A stretch of DNA of 64,000 nucleotides from Cellulomonas sp. Leaf334. GTDB lineage: Bacteria; Actinomycetota; Actinomycetes; Actinomycetales; Cellulomonadaceae. Positions 33,436 to 44,672 of the stretch are shown piece by piece. The first letter of the stretch is position 1, and every line of letters starts with the position of its first letter. The stretch lies in assembly GCF_001424195.1 (NCBI RefSeq), contig NZ_LMOO01000001.1, positions 600,561-664,560 of the forward strand, in the 5' to 3' direction. Under the pieces are notes generated by a model, which saw only the letters and a list, made by a program, of their open reading frames with translations, ran no database searches and had not been told where the DNA came from. The translations under genes and the position numbers were made by a program.

Positions 33436-34491
33436 TCAGAGCTCGATCGAGTACATCGTCGAGCTGTGGAACACGGCGTACCCCAGGCCCTCGTACAGCC
33501 GGTGCGCGCCGGACTGGTTCGCGGTGTCGACGCCGAGCTCGGCCATGTCCATCCCGTCCGCACGGTAGGCGGCCATCACGGTGGCCAGCAGCGCCGACCC
33601 GAGCCGACGACCGCGCCACGCGCGACGCACGCCGAGCAGGTCGGTGTAGCCCGCCTTGTAGCCGAGCAGCGGCCAGTCGTGCTCGAACCGGGCGGACAGG
33701 AGGTACCCCGCGACCTCGCCGGTGGCGTCGTCGATCGCGGCGAAGCTCCAGGTCGGGGCGAACATGCTCCGCCCCTGCACCCACTCCTGCGCGGTGCGCG
33801 GCTCGCTCCCCCAGTGGTCGGCGAACGCCTCGTTGTGCGCGAGCCGCACCTGCTCGTCCAGCTCGGTCGTCCACGGGACGATCCGGAGGCCGTCGGGCAC
33901 CTCGATCCGGGGGAGCTCGATGTCCAGGGGGCGTCGCATCTCGGCGTAGAACCGGGCCGGGGTGAAGCCGCCCGCGCGCACCAGCCGGATCGCGGAGTCG
34001 GCGTTGTCGTGGAGGAACACCGCGAGCCGTGCCGGCAGCTCCTTGCCCGAGGCCGCCAGCAGCTGACGACCACGGGCCGTCTCCCACGCGAGCACCTGGC
34101 GTCCGATCCCCCGACCGCGCCACTGCGGGTCCACGGTGCCGTCGAGGAAGACCCTGACCACCCGCGTGTCACCCGGCGGCTGGTTCGCGCGCGCGTAGGC
34201 GCGGATCACCCCGTCGGCGTCGACGCCTGCGAGCGTGTCGCGGGTGTGGTCCTTCCAGTCACCATCGAACTCGTCGTCGATCTCCTCGGCCGAGGTCCGG
34301 TACGGCGCCTCGTCGGCGTCCTCCGCCGCCGTGACGAGCCGGGCGAGTGCCGGGACGTCGTCGCGTGTCAGTGGACGCCAGGTCAGGCTCTCGGTGCCGG
34401 TGGGCAGCGGCACGTCGGCGGGTGCCGCGGCGCGGACGGCGATGGGAGCGAGGTCGGTGGCGGTCACGTCGTCCACGATCCCCGCCGCCAC
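33436..34491 (-). CDS. Tandem GNAT N-acetyltransferase
   Basis: A 351-residue protein with two GNAT domains (about 38-185 and 200-350). Both acetyl-CoA loops are visible: VDPQWRGRGIGRQVLAWE in the first and VRRAWRGRRLGSALLATVM in the second. The layout is that of mycothiol synthase (MshD), but the length is somewhat greater and I would not assign MshD without comparison. The second domain ends with the typical GAHRLYEGLGYAVF segment. The start is uncertain: GTG at 34491 has no good ribosome site, and in-frame GTGs at 34476 and 34467 are alternatives. Confidence 0.82.
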   Translation of the reverse strand: MAAGIVDDVTATDLAPIAVRAAAPADVPLPTGTESLTWRPLTRDDVPALARLVTAAEDADEAPYRTSAEEIDDEFDGDWKDHTRDTLAGVDADGVIRAYARANQPPGDTRVVRVFLDGTVDPQWRGRGIGRQVLAWETARGRQLLAASGKELPARLAVFLHDNADSAIRLVRAGGFTPARFYAEMRRPLDIELPRIEVPDGLRIVPWTTELDEQVRLAHNEAFADHWGSEPRTAQEWVQGRSMFAPTWSFAAIDDATGEVAGYLLSARFEHDWPLLGYKAGYTDLLGVRRAWRGRRLGSALLATVMAAYRADGMDMAELGVDTANQSGAHRLYEGLGYAVFHSSTMYSIEL

Positions 34492-34515
34492 ACCCCGACG
34501 GCAACCGGTTTGTGA

Positions 34516-36642
<2,127 letters not shown>

Positions 36643-36648
36643 GGGGTG

Positions 36649-36654
36649 ATGGTA
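36649..36654 (-). promoter_or_regulatory. Leaderless -10 (TACCAT) of parE
   Basis: The minus-strand hexamer ends six bases before the parE GTG. Confidence 0.6.
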
Positions 36655-36792
36655 GTCGCCGGGCCCCGTGGGCCGCGGGAACCAGGCCGTCGGCAACGAG
36701 CATGTTTCAGGTGTGTCACGGTCTGCTACGCGGTGAGCGAACCACCCGGTCCTGGTGCCGTGGATCTGGCGCGGGGATGGTTCTATTGATCT

Positions 36793-37014
36793 GTGACCGG
36801 GACCATGACGCATCCACTGACCGCGGCCGACCGCTGCGACCGCTGCGGCGCACAGGCCTATGTCCGAGTTGTCCTCGCGGTGGGAGAGCTGCTGTTCTGT
36901 GCGCACCACGCGCGCGAGCACGCACCGAAGTTCGCCGAGCTGGCGACCCACGTGCAGGACGAGACCGACCGCCTCCTCGCCGAGCACGGCGCGGGAGCCG
37001 GCGCCGCGATCTGA
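36793..37014 (+). CDS. DUF7455 small zinc-finger-like protein
   Basis: A 73-residue protein with a two-part metal motif, DRCDRCGAQAYVRV near residue 15 and LLFCAHHAREHAPKF near residue 35. The Cys-x2-Cys and Cys-x-His-His groups probably bind zinc. It matches the very conserved small actinobacterial family now called DUF7455, often next to the principal sigma factor or the parE-type gene. Function is unknown. The start may be GTG at 36793 or the in-frame ATG at 36805; neither has a clear ribosome site. The 150 bases between parE and this gene hold the divergent promoters; only the parE one could be read. Confidence 0.83.
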   Translation: MTGTMTHPLTAADRCDRCGAQAYVRVVLAVGELLFCAHHAREHAPKFAELATHVQDETDRLLAEHGAGAGAAI

Positions 37015-37037
37015 CGCCGCACACCACCCTCTGACGC

Positions 37038-37071
37038 CACGAGGCCCGGACCTGATGGTCCGGGCCTCGTG
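37038..37071 (+). terminator. Terminator hairpin (GAGGCCCGGACC stem) after DUF7455
   Basis: Perfect 15-base arms with loop TGAT, 24 bases past the DUF7455 stop. The same 12-base stem core recurs in the terminator at 41069-41104. Confidence 0.82.
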
Positions 37072-37138
37072 CTGTCCCTATGCTCGGCGGCGACGGGCTC
37101 TGCCGCCCGTCGTTCCCCGACCGAGCAGGAGCCGTCCC

Positions 37139-37504
37139 GTGACCGAACCCGACGTCGACAAGGCCGAACAGCTCGAGCTGGTCAGCCGTGGTCTCCTGCA
37201 GGGCGAGGAGGTGCTCGCCGTCTACGACTGCATCGGGACCGGTACCGGCTTCGTCGGGCTCACGACGCTGCGGATCGTCATGCAGGACAAGAGCTTCGTC
37301 GGCAAGCGGGTCGCGATCACGTCGATCCCGTACCGCCACGTGCGCTCCGTCTCGGTCGTGAGCAACACGTCGTTCGCCGGCAAGTTCACGTCCAGCAGCA
37401 GCATCGCCATCGACGTCGGCGGCGTGGTGCACGAGGCCGACTTCCGCGGCGTGGACAAGGCGCACAAGGCGCACGACCTGATCCTCTGGTACATCACGCG
37501 CTGA
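37139..37504 (+). CDS. PH-like domain protein
   Basis: A 121-residue protein dominated by one bacterial PH-like domain: LLQGEEVLAVYDCIGTGTGFVGLTTLRIVMQDK, then SIPYRHVRSVSV, SSSIAIDVGG and a C-terminal helix DKAHKAHDLILWYITR. (Motifs are given in pieces; the first spans about residues 19-51.) The family acts as a protein- or lipid-binding module; no enzyme activity is expected. GTG start at 37139 has AGGAG eight bases upstream. It stands alone between a terminator and the convergent YciI gene, with only three bases between the two stops. Confidence 0.8.
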   Translation: MTEPDVDKAEQLELVSRGLLQGEEVLAVYDCIGTGTGFVGLTTLRIVMQDKSFVGKRVAITSIPYRHVRSVSVVSNTSFAGKFTSSSSIAIDVGGVVHEADFRGVDKAHKAHDLILWYITR

Positions 37505-37507
37505 CCG

Positions 37508-37786
37508 TCAGGCCAGCACGTCGCTCCACGCGTGCACGCGGTACGCCCGGACGACGCCGTGCACGACGAACGGGTCGGTCGCCGCGAACGCCTCCGCGGC
37601 CGCCCGCGTGGTCAGCACGCACATCGACCCGTTCACCTCCGGCTGCTCGAACGTGCCGATGGCCGAGAGCAGACCCCGGGCGGCGAAGCCCTCGTAGTGG
37701 GTGACGTGTGCCGCCATGTGCACCGGGGCGAGCTCCAGCACGTCCGGCCCCGACTCGTAGAGCACCACGTACCGCACCCGGGTCAC
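37508..37786 (-). CDS. YciI-like protein
   Basis: A 92-residue protein with the YciI ferredoxin-like fold: VRYVVLYESGPDVLELAPVH, the HxxH-like MAAHVTHYEGFAARG segment, and PFVVHGVVRAYRVHAW at the end. YciI proteins have a conserved His-Asp pair and a possible hydrolase or dehydrochlorinase-like activity that is mostly uncharacterised. GTG start overlaps the stop of the SRPBCC gene by four bases, making it the last gene of the ArsR operon. Confidence 0.84.
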   Translation of the reverse strand: MTRVRYVVLYESGPDVLELAPVHMAAHVTHYEGFAARGLLSAIGTFEQPEVNGSMCVLTTRAAAEAFAATDPFVVHGVVRAYRVHAWSDVLA

Positions 37787-38286
37787 GGGGCACCGTCCTG
37801 CGCGTGCGCGGCCAGCCGGTCGAGGATCGTCGCCCACCCCCGGACGTACGAGCCGCCGCGGTAGCCCTCCGGCAGCGCGCACGCACCGCCCAGCTGCTCC
37901 TCGGTCATCCTCTCCCAGCCCCGGTGCTCGACGCTGACCCGCGTGAGCGCGGCGCCGAGCGGACGGAACGTCAGCTCGACCTCCGTCGGCTCCTGGGTGA
38001 GCAGCCACGACATCGTGAACCCGTGCGGCGGGTCCCAGGCCACGAGCTCACCCCACACGTGCGCGGTGCCGTCGTCCCAGGTCTCGATGACCTTCCCGCC
38101 GGGCCGACGCTCCACCGAGACGTCACGCACCCGGTCGCCGCCGGTCGAGAACGGCTCGACCGGCCACCAGAGGCCGATCTCACGGACGAACACGTCGAAC
38201 GTCCTCGGCACGTCCGCGCGCACGGTCGTCGCCTGGCGGACCGGCGGCGCAGCAAGCGCGACGACCTCACGCCGTGGCCCGGTCAT
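37783..38286 (-). CDS. SRPBCC (AHSA1-type) domain protein
   Basis: A 167-residue START/SRPBCC fold protein of the AHSA1 branch, recognised from the strand-helix start VRADVPRTFDVFVREIGLWW, the middle GGKVIETWDDGTAHVWGELVAWDPP and the long C-terminal helix. Such proteins have a hydrophobic cavity and often sit behind an ArsR regulator, as here; the ligand is unknown. ATG at 38286 is taken as start. A GTG at 38295 in the same frame lies deeper in the ArsR gene. Either start overlaps the ArsR 3' end (20 bases for the ATG), so expression is coupled. Confidence 0.85.
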   Translation of the reverse strand: MTGPRREVVALAAPPVRQATTVRADVPRTFDVFVREIGLWWPVEPFSTGGDRVRDVSVERRPGGKVIETWDDGTAHVWGELVAWDPPHGFTMSWLLTQEPTEVELTFRPLGAALTRVSVEHRGWERMTEEQLGGACALPEGYRGGSYVRGWATILDRLAAHAQDGAP

Positions 38287-38641
38287 CGGTCTCACCGCCG
38301 TCCGGCACCAGGACTCCGACCTCGGTCTCGACGAGGCGACGGGCGATGTCGAGCGACGCGGCCCACGTCTCGTCGAGGTACGCGCGCAACCCGGCTAGAC
38401 CTTCGGGTCGAACGCGGTAGAAGTTGCGCGTGCCCTCGGTGCGCCGGGTGACCAGGCCCGCGTCCTCGAGCACACGCAGGTGCTGGCTCACGGCGCTGCG
38501 TGTCACGTCGAACTCGGCGGCCAGACGCCCGACGGGCACCTCGTGGTGCGCGAGCAGCGTGAGGATCTCCCGTCGGCGCGGTTCGGCCAGTGCCCGCAGC
38601 ACGGTGTCCGTGCGCGAGCCCACGGTGCTCGCGTCGCTCAT
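38267..38641 (-). CDS. ArsR-family transcriptional regulator
   Basis: A 124-residue winged-helix repressor with the ArsR pattern VLRALAEPRRREILTLLAHHEVPVG, then LAAEFDVTRSAVSQHLRVLE as the DNA-binding helix pair and GLVTRRTEGTRNFYRV as the wing. No metal-binding cysteine motif (ELCVCDL) is present, so it is of the non-metal type usually found with AHSA1/SRPBCC genes. It probably represses its own operon through the 13-base palindrome at 38882-38894. ATG at 38641 overlaps the stop of the broken VOC gene (ATGA). Confidence 0.93.
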   Translation of the reverse strand: MSDASTVGSRTDTVLRALAEPRRREILTLLAHHEVPVGRLAAEFDVTRSAVSQHLRVLEDAGLVTRRTEGTRNFYRVRPEGLAGLRAYLDETWAASLDIARRLVETEVGVLVPDGGETDDRATA

Positions 38642-38838
38642 GCCCACAGCCCGTCCGGGTCCGCGGCGCCGATCCCCGCGCTCACGGCCTCCAGCCGTGA
38701 CCCGGTGTCCAGCAACGCGTAGCCGCCGCGCCGGGGTGGAGCATCCGCCGTCCGGCCGAACAGGCTGGTGCAGAGCTCGCGCGTACGCCCCTGGTCGGTG
38801 CTGCTGCTCTTGCACCACATGACGGGAGTCCCCACCAC
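38638..38838 (-). pseudogene. Truncated VOC/glyoxalase-type gene leading the ArsR operon
   Basis: The 66-residue reading frame (GTG at 38838 with GGAGGTGC upstream) reads TPVMWCKSSSTDQGRTREL, then CTSLFGRTADAPPRRGGYAL and LDTGSRLEAVSAGIGAADPD. It aligns by eye with the first half of VOC-family proteins, which read roughly VVWFEIPSTDPERTREFYTSLFGW at the same place. Normal VOC domains are about 115-125 residues and repeat the beta-alpha-beta-beta-beta module; here the second half is missing and the stop overlaps the ArsR ATG. The usual Phe/Tyr and metal-ligand positions are changed (for example WCKSS for WFEIP, LCTSLF for FYTSLF). I read it as a decayed remnant still translated as a leader of the operon. 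Confidence 0.6.
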
Positions 38839-38881
38839 GCACCTCCGGGTGTCTTGTTCGAAGGATCTATCGTCAGCCTCT

Positions 38882-38894
38882 ACTAACCGTTAGT
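38882..38894. promoter_or_regulatory. 13-base palindrome, probable ArsR operator
   Basis: ACTAACCGTTAGT has perfect six-base arms around a single C. It lies 43 bases upstream of the first GTG of the operon and in an AT-richer patch. The form is typical of non-metal ArsR autorepressor sites. Confidence 0.6.
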
Positions 38895-38907
38895 CAAGCC
38901 TTACCGT

Positions 38908-40941
38908 CTAGCAGGTCGCGAGCATCGTCTCGAGCGCATCCAGCTCCGACTGCGTGACGGTGAGGGCGCTGTCCTGCTTCACCGTGGCCCAGGCTGTCGC
39001 GTAACCGCACCAGGCGTCCTCCGCCGGCGGCTTCCACTCGTCCGGACCGCGCGAGCCCTTCGACTGGTTGAGACCGTCCTCCACCGCCACGAGCGCGTCG
39101 GGGTTGGTCAGGTCGTTCGCGTAGGTCTCCTTCGTCGTCGCCCCCCAGGACCAGGCTCCCGAGTCGTGCGCATTCTTCAGCGGGACGAGGTGGTCGATGT
39201 CCAGGTCCGACGCCTGGTGCCACGTCAGGCCGCTGAACGGGTCGACCCACGTCCCCGAGACGACGGAGCAGCCGTCGGCCGTGAGGACGACGGGACCGGT
39301 CGACTCCGCGATCAGCACCTCGGCCCTCGTGTCCTGACAGTCCCCGTCCGCATCGGTCCAGTGGTTCCAGGTCGCCCGGTCGTAGGTGACCGAGGGCTCA
39401 CCGGCTCCGCGGACCTGCAGGCCCTCGAGAACCGGGTCGACGGACGACTCGCTCGTGAAGTAGCCGAGGACGTCCACGAGCATGTGGGCGCGGGTCGACG
39501 TGTAGAGCGTCACCCGATCGCCGTCACCGAGCGCACCGATCGACGCGTTCGCGACCGTCTCTCCCGCGCCCGTGAAGTTCACGCTGGACGAGGCTCCGGC
39601 GACCCCCCGCCCCTCGGGGAACAGCTGGAGGTAGCCGGCGCCCGTCGTCTGCGTCGCCGTGGCGTTCACGAACACCGCCGACACGCCACTCGTCGGGACG
39701 CCGAGCTGACCCGATGGGCTGAGCGCGGCCTGAGACCCGCCCGCCGGCGCGGGACCCGTGCGGCTGTCGAGCAGCCGTCCCGGGGTCACCGGCACGAACA
39801 GCCCGGTCGAGCTGGCGGTCGCGTTCTGGTCGGTGAAGTAGCCGACCACGTCGACGATGACGTGGGCGCCGCTCGACGTGTAGAACGAGACGTTCCCGCC
39901 TGCCCCGAGAGGCACGACCACGAGGTTGGCCACCGTCTGCCCGGCACTCGTCAGATTGACGTTCGACGTGGTCCCGAGCGGGGTTCCGCCGCCCGTCGGT
40001 ATCACCTGGATGAAGCCCGCTGACCGGGACTGGGTCGCCGTCACGGTCATCGCGACCGAGGAGACGTCGGACGACGGCACGCCGCCACGGCCCGTGAGCT
40101 GCACGGTGAGCGTCTCGGCCGGAGCCGGCCGGGGATTCGGGTCGAACGGCGGCGGCCCGGGCGGAGCAGGCGGCGGCTGCGGGGACGACGGCTTCCCCGA
40201 GAGCGACTCGCACGGGATCAGGTCATTGTTGCCGTCGAGCCGGAAGACGTCTCCGTAGTGCGGGTAGTACTCCCAGAACGCTGCGTTCGCGGCCGCCCAT
40301 GTGGAGAAGTCGCCGCAGTTGTACACGTCGCCGGGGTACGGGGGTGCCGTCGGCCCAGGCGGTGGTGTGAGAGCCGGCAGACCCGTACGGTCGCGCGAGT
40401 CCACGACACGCACCGGGCTGAGCGCGTGATAGCGACCGTCCGCGCTCTGTGCCGTGTGGGCGAAGTATCCCGACACGTCGACGACAAGGTCGCCGCCCGC
40501 CACGTCGTACAGGGAGATGCTGCCCCCGTCACCGACCGGGACCGTGATGAGGTTGGACGCGGTCTGGCCGGGATAGAACACGTTGATGTTCGACGACGCG
40601 CCCGGAGTGCCTCGGCCCGTCGGCAGCGCCTGGACGTAGCCGAGCTGGCGCGGGTTGGTCACCACGACGTTGAGCGCGACCGCGGCGACTCCGGTCTCCG
40701 GCACTCCTCCGCGCCCCGTGATCTGCACCTCCACCAGCGCACCGGCGGCAGGTCGCGCCAGCGGCGCGCCCAGACCCACCCTGGTGTCCAGGATCCGCGT
40801 CGGCGCGAGCGGCACGTACTTGCTCGTTACCGCGGGCTCCGCCGCCCCCGCGACCGTCGGCAGGGCGACCACCCCGCCGGCGAGGGTCAGGGCAACGACT
40901 GTCGCGCGCGCGAGCAGCCGCGCCCATCCGAGGTGGCGCAT
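38908..40941 (-). CDS. Secreted mosaic HNH nuclease with beta-repeats and an Excalibur-like insert
   Basis: A 677-residue exported protein. Signal peptide about 1-33 (cleavage near AGA-AEP). Three copies of a 110-120-residue beta module follow (about 42-160, 172-369, 381-495). Each copy opens with a P(T/V)RxxDxR-type strand, has ...GVPxxxVxxV in the middle and ends VDVxGYF. The second is interrupted by an insert (198-275) holding an Excalibur-like motif, C209 plus LDGNNDLIPCE (235-245), and a Pro-rich linker. The C-terminus (about 510-677) is a DUF1524/HNH nuclease: DLDIDHLVPLKNAHDSGA with H584, then NQSKGSRGPDEW. It should cut nucleic acid outside the cell. ATG at 40941 has GGAG upstream; ATG 40959 is possible. 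Confidence 0.85.
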   Translation of the reverse strand: MRHLGWARLLARATVVALTLAGGVVALPTVAGAAEPAVTSKYVPLAPTRILDTRVGLGAPLARPAAGALVEVQITGRGGVPETGVAAVALNVVVTNPRQLGYVQALPTGRGTPGASSNINVFYPGQTASNLITVPVGDGGSISLYDVAGGDLVVDVSGYFAHTAQSADGRYHALSPVRVVDSRDRTGLPALTPPPGPTAPPYPGDVYNCGDFSTWAAANAAFWEYYPHYGDVFRLDGNNDLIPCESLSGKPSSPQPPPAPPGPPPFDPNPRPAPAETLTVQLTGRGGVPSSDVSSVAMTVTATQSRSAGFIQVIPTGGGTPLGTTSNVNLTSAGQTVANLVVVPLGAGGNVSFYTSSGAHVIVDVVGYFTDQNATASSTGLFVPVTPGRLLDSRTGPAPAGGSQAALSPSGQLGVPTSGVSAVFVNATATQTTGAGYLQLFPEGRGVAGASSSVNFTGAGETVANASIGALGDGDRVTLYTSTRAHMLVDVLGYFTSESSVDPVLEGLQVRGAGEPSVTYDRATWNHWTDADGDCQDTRAEVLIAESTGPVVLTADGCSVVSGTWVDPFSGLTWHQASDLDIDHLVPLKNAHDSGAWSWGATTKETYANDLTNPDALVAVEDGLNQSKGSRGPDEWKPPAEDAWCGYATAWATVKQDSALTVTQSELDALETMLATC

Positions 40942-41068
40942 CGTGGAGGCTCCAGGCATCGAGGGGCGGTAACTCTGCACCATCGACGGATCCAGGGCCG
41001 ACCTTGAGCCGGAAGGCGACGGCGCGACCCTGTCGCCGCAGGTCACACACCCCGTGCATCCTGAGACG

Positions 41069-41104
41069 CGACGAGGCCCGGACCATCCGGTCCGGGCCTC
41101 GTCG
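41069..41104 (-). terminator. Terminator hairpin (GAGGCCCGGACC stem) after rpoD
   Basis: Perfect 16-base arms (41069-41084 and 41089-41104) with a four-base loop, 18 bases past the rpoD stop. Confidence 0.85.
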
Positions 41105-41122
41105 TCGTTCGGCTGCTGCCTG

Positions 41123-42694
<1,572 letters not shown>

Positions 42695-42747
42695 GAACGA
42701 CCTTTCGGCAGCGCGACACCCGGAACGGGGCCGGGAGGTAGATGGAT

Positions 42748-42753
42748 ATTGTA
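42748..42753 (-). promoter_or_regulatory. Probable rpoD -10 (TACAAT)
   Basis: The minus-strand TACAAT is the closest match to TATAAT in the 241-base gap between rpoD and the USP gene. A weak -35 (GCCGAC) stands 16 bases further upstream. The rest of the gap shows no gene or repeat. Confidence 0.6.
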
Positions 42754-42935
42754 CCGACCCCACGGGCAGGTCGGCGCGATCACGGGCACGACGAGTCGGC
42801 CGTCGCGGACGGCGGTCATGGGGTTCTTGTGCTCAACGAGCGGCGGGCGCAAGAGATTCCCGCGCCGAAGGACACGTTCGGCCGAGCAGACGATCAGCCG
42901 TCCGGGGTGTGTCGGCGGTGGCAGAACCGGTCGCG

Positions 42936-43331
42936 TCAGCCCGGGCCGGGCTTGACGGTGAGCACCGGGCACGGGGCGTCGAAGAGCACCCGCTGCGCAT
43001 TGGCCCCGAGGATGAGCTTGCCGACGGGGCTGCGGCGCCGCAGGCCCAGGACGACCAGCTGCGCACCGACCTCCTCCGCGGTCAGGATGAGGTCGTCCGC
43101 GACGTCGCCGCCGCTGAGCAGCCGCACCTCGTGGTCGACGCCTGCAGATCCGAGCTCCGCCCGGACCCGGTCGAGGTCCGCCTCCAGGGCGCTGCGCTGC
43201 TCCTCCGGAGCATCGGGACGTGTGCTCACGACGACCACGACACGCGTGTCGCGCTGCCGTGCCTCCTCGATCGCCGCCCCGAGGGCCGCCCGACCTTCCG
43301 GAGTGGCCAGATAGCCGACCACGATGCCCAT
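42936..43331 (-). CDS. Universal stress protein family protein
   Basis: A 131-residue single USP domain (MGIVVGYLATPEGRAALGAA; VVVVVSTRPD; AEEVGAQLVVLGLRRRSPVG). The ATP-binding G2xG9x(S/T) motif is partly kept as GLRRRSPVGKLILGANAQRVL, though the first part is changed, so ATP binding is not certain. USPs help cells survive stress and stasis. ATG at 43331 has a strong GGGGAGG site. Unlike many actinobacterial usp genes, its upstream DNA shows no DosR-like box. Confidence 0.9.
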   Translation of the reverse strand: MGIVVGYLATPEGRAALGAAIEEARQRDTRVVVVVSTRPDAPEEQRSALEADLDRVRAELGSAGVDHEVRLLSGGDVADDLILTAEEVGAQLVVLGLRRRSPVGKLILGANAQRVLFDAPCPVLTVKPGPG

Positions 43332-43427
43332 CGGTCCTCCCCTCGTCCCGCGGCAACACCGCCGTGACCGTGACGCTACCGGAGGCGACGGGCCGCGACG
43401 ACCGCACCGGCGGGATCTCCTTGCAGG

Positions 43428-44552
43428 TCAGTCACTGTGCCGGACCCATCCGGGCGGGATCGCTGCCGTCAACGCGTCGTCGAGGAGCTCCGCGAGGTGG
43501 TACTCGGCGTCGGCGTCGAGCGCCCCGTCCAGCAGCAGACGCGCCCGCGCGCCGTCGCCGCGCCACCACGCCAGAAGCGCCAGGAGGGTCAGCGCAGGAG
43601 CCTGCGCCCCCGTCCTGCCCCGCGCTACGACCGCCTCGAGCACCGCCTCGTGCACCGCGGTCGCGTGCGCGGGAGGCACGACACCGCGGCGCGGGTCGAG
43701 GATGAGCGCCATCGCACCGCCGAGGGCCGCGTCGAGCTCGGGCGTCGAGGGCACGGTGCGGACGCACCGCTCGGGCAGGTCGGCCGTGCCGGGGACCAGT
43801 GCGACCAGCACACCGTCACGCACGCGGCGGTCGGTGAGCCCGGCCTCGATGCGCCCCCACGGCGATCCCCCGGAACCGGGCTGACCCGCACCGACGATCG
43901 CCACGGCCTGACGCCAGGCCGCGAGCGAGTCCTCCCTCCACCGGCCCACGGCGTCGTCGCCCGCGACCACGGCCTGGGCGCACCGGTCCTCCCACCGACG
44001 CCGGACCCGCGCCGCGGACCGACGGACGTCGGCCCGCTGCGGGCGGATCCGCGCGATGTCCTCCCGCGAGTCCGCGACGGCGGACCCCGCCAGCACGAGC
44101 GTGGCGCCCACCTGGGTGGAGTCGAGGTCCCGCAGCGGCCTGCCACCAGGAGGGCAGCAGTCCTCGACGCAGTCCAGGGAGAGGTAGCCGGTCGGGGTGA
44201 CCACCCACGCGAGCACGTCGCCGAGCGCGTCCTGCGCCGCCTCGCGGACGTGCCGGGCCGCCATCTGGGCGGGGCCTTCCTCCCCGCGCGGGTCCCGGTC
44301 GGTGTAGAGCACGAGAATGCCGCGGCGCGCCCCGTCACGGCCGAGGTGCGCGACGAGCGTCCGGGCGAGCAGGGGTCCGTCGGTCGGGTCGGCGAGGTGC
44401 GGCAGGTCGACGCGCACGACGAGCCCGACCGCGCCCCGCGGTGGTCGCAGGCTGACGGCGACCGCACTGTCCCGGGGCCGGAAGCCGAGCCGATGAGGGA
44501 CGAGCGCGAGGATCTCCTGGGGTTCGCTCACCCGGAGCGTGGTGGTCTGCAT
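43428..44552 (-). CDS. DUF4192 protein
   Basis: A 374-residue soluble protein of the actinobacterial DUF4192 family: LRVSEPQEILALVPHRLGFR at the start, VVRVDLPHLADP, the internal tag WVVTPTGYLSLDCVEDCCPP with a pair of cysteines, and a helical C-terminal half ending in LLALLAWWRGDGARARLLL. The function is unknown; it is commonly placed near sigA. The ATG at 44552 gives the usual start but has no clear ribosome site, and GTG at 44570 is in frame. Confidence 0.86.
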   Translation of the reverse strand: MQTTTLRVSEPQEILALVPHRLGFRPRDSAVAVSLRPPRGAVGLVVRVDLPHLADPTDGPLLARTLVAHLGRDGARRGILVLYTDRDPRGEEGPAQMAARHVREAAQDALGDVLAWVVTPTGYLSLDCVEDCCPPGGRPLRDLDSTQVGATLVLAGSAVADSREDIARIRPQRADVRRSAARVRRRWEDRCAQAVVAGDDAVGRWREDSLAAWRQAVAIVGAGQPGSGGSPWGRIEAGLTDRRVRDGVLVALVPGTADLPERCVRTVPSTPELDAALGGAMALILDPRRGVVPPAHATAVHEAVLEAVVARGRTGAQAPALTLLALLAWWRGDGARARLLLDGALDADAEYHLAELLDDALTAAIPPGWVRHSD

Positions 44553-44660
44553 GGCGCCAGCCCACCCCACCGCCGTCCGACCACGGACACCTCTCGGCGG
44601 ATCTGTGCACGGTGTCTCCCGACGAGGGGCATGTGGGCGTCTCGGCGCCGGGCGTGCGGC

Positions 44661-44666
44661 TAACCT
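44661..44666 (+). promoter_or_regulatory. Leaderless -10 (TAACCT) of the lipoprotein gene
   Basis: The hexamer ends six bases before the ATG at 44673. Confidence 0.6.
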
Positions 44667-44672
44667 GTCGCG

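Noticed and set aside
38908..40941. Polymorphic toxin with immunity gene
   Set aside because: It has an ordinary signal peptide, no recognised toxin delivery domain and no small immunity-like gene at its 3' end.
42695..42935. Possible small gene in the longest gap
   Set aside because: Open frames here lack ribosome sites and family motifs. Apart from the rpoD promoter I see nothing.
42936..43427. DosR-like control of the universal stress gene
   Set aside because: Expected by analogy with mycobacteria, but no GGGACNNNNGTCCC-like sequence is present upstream of 43331.
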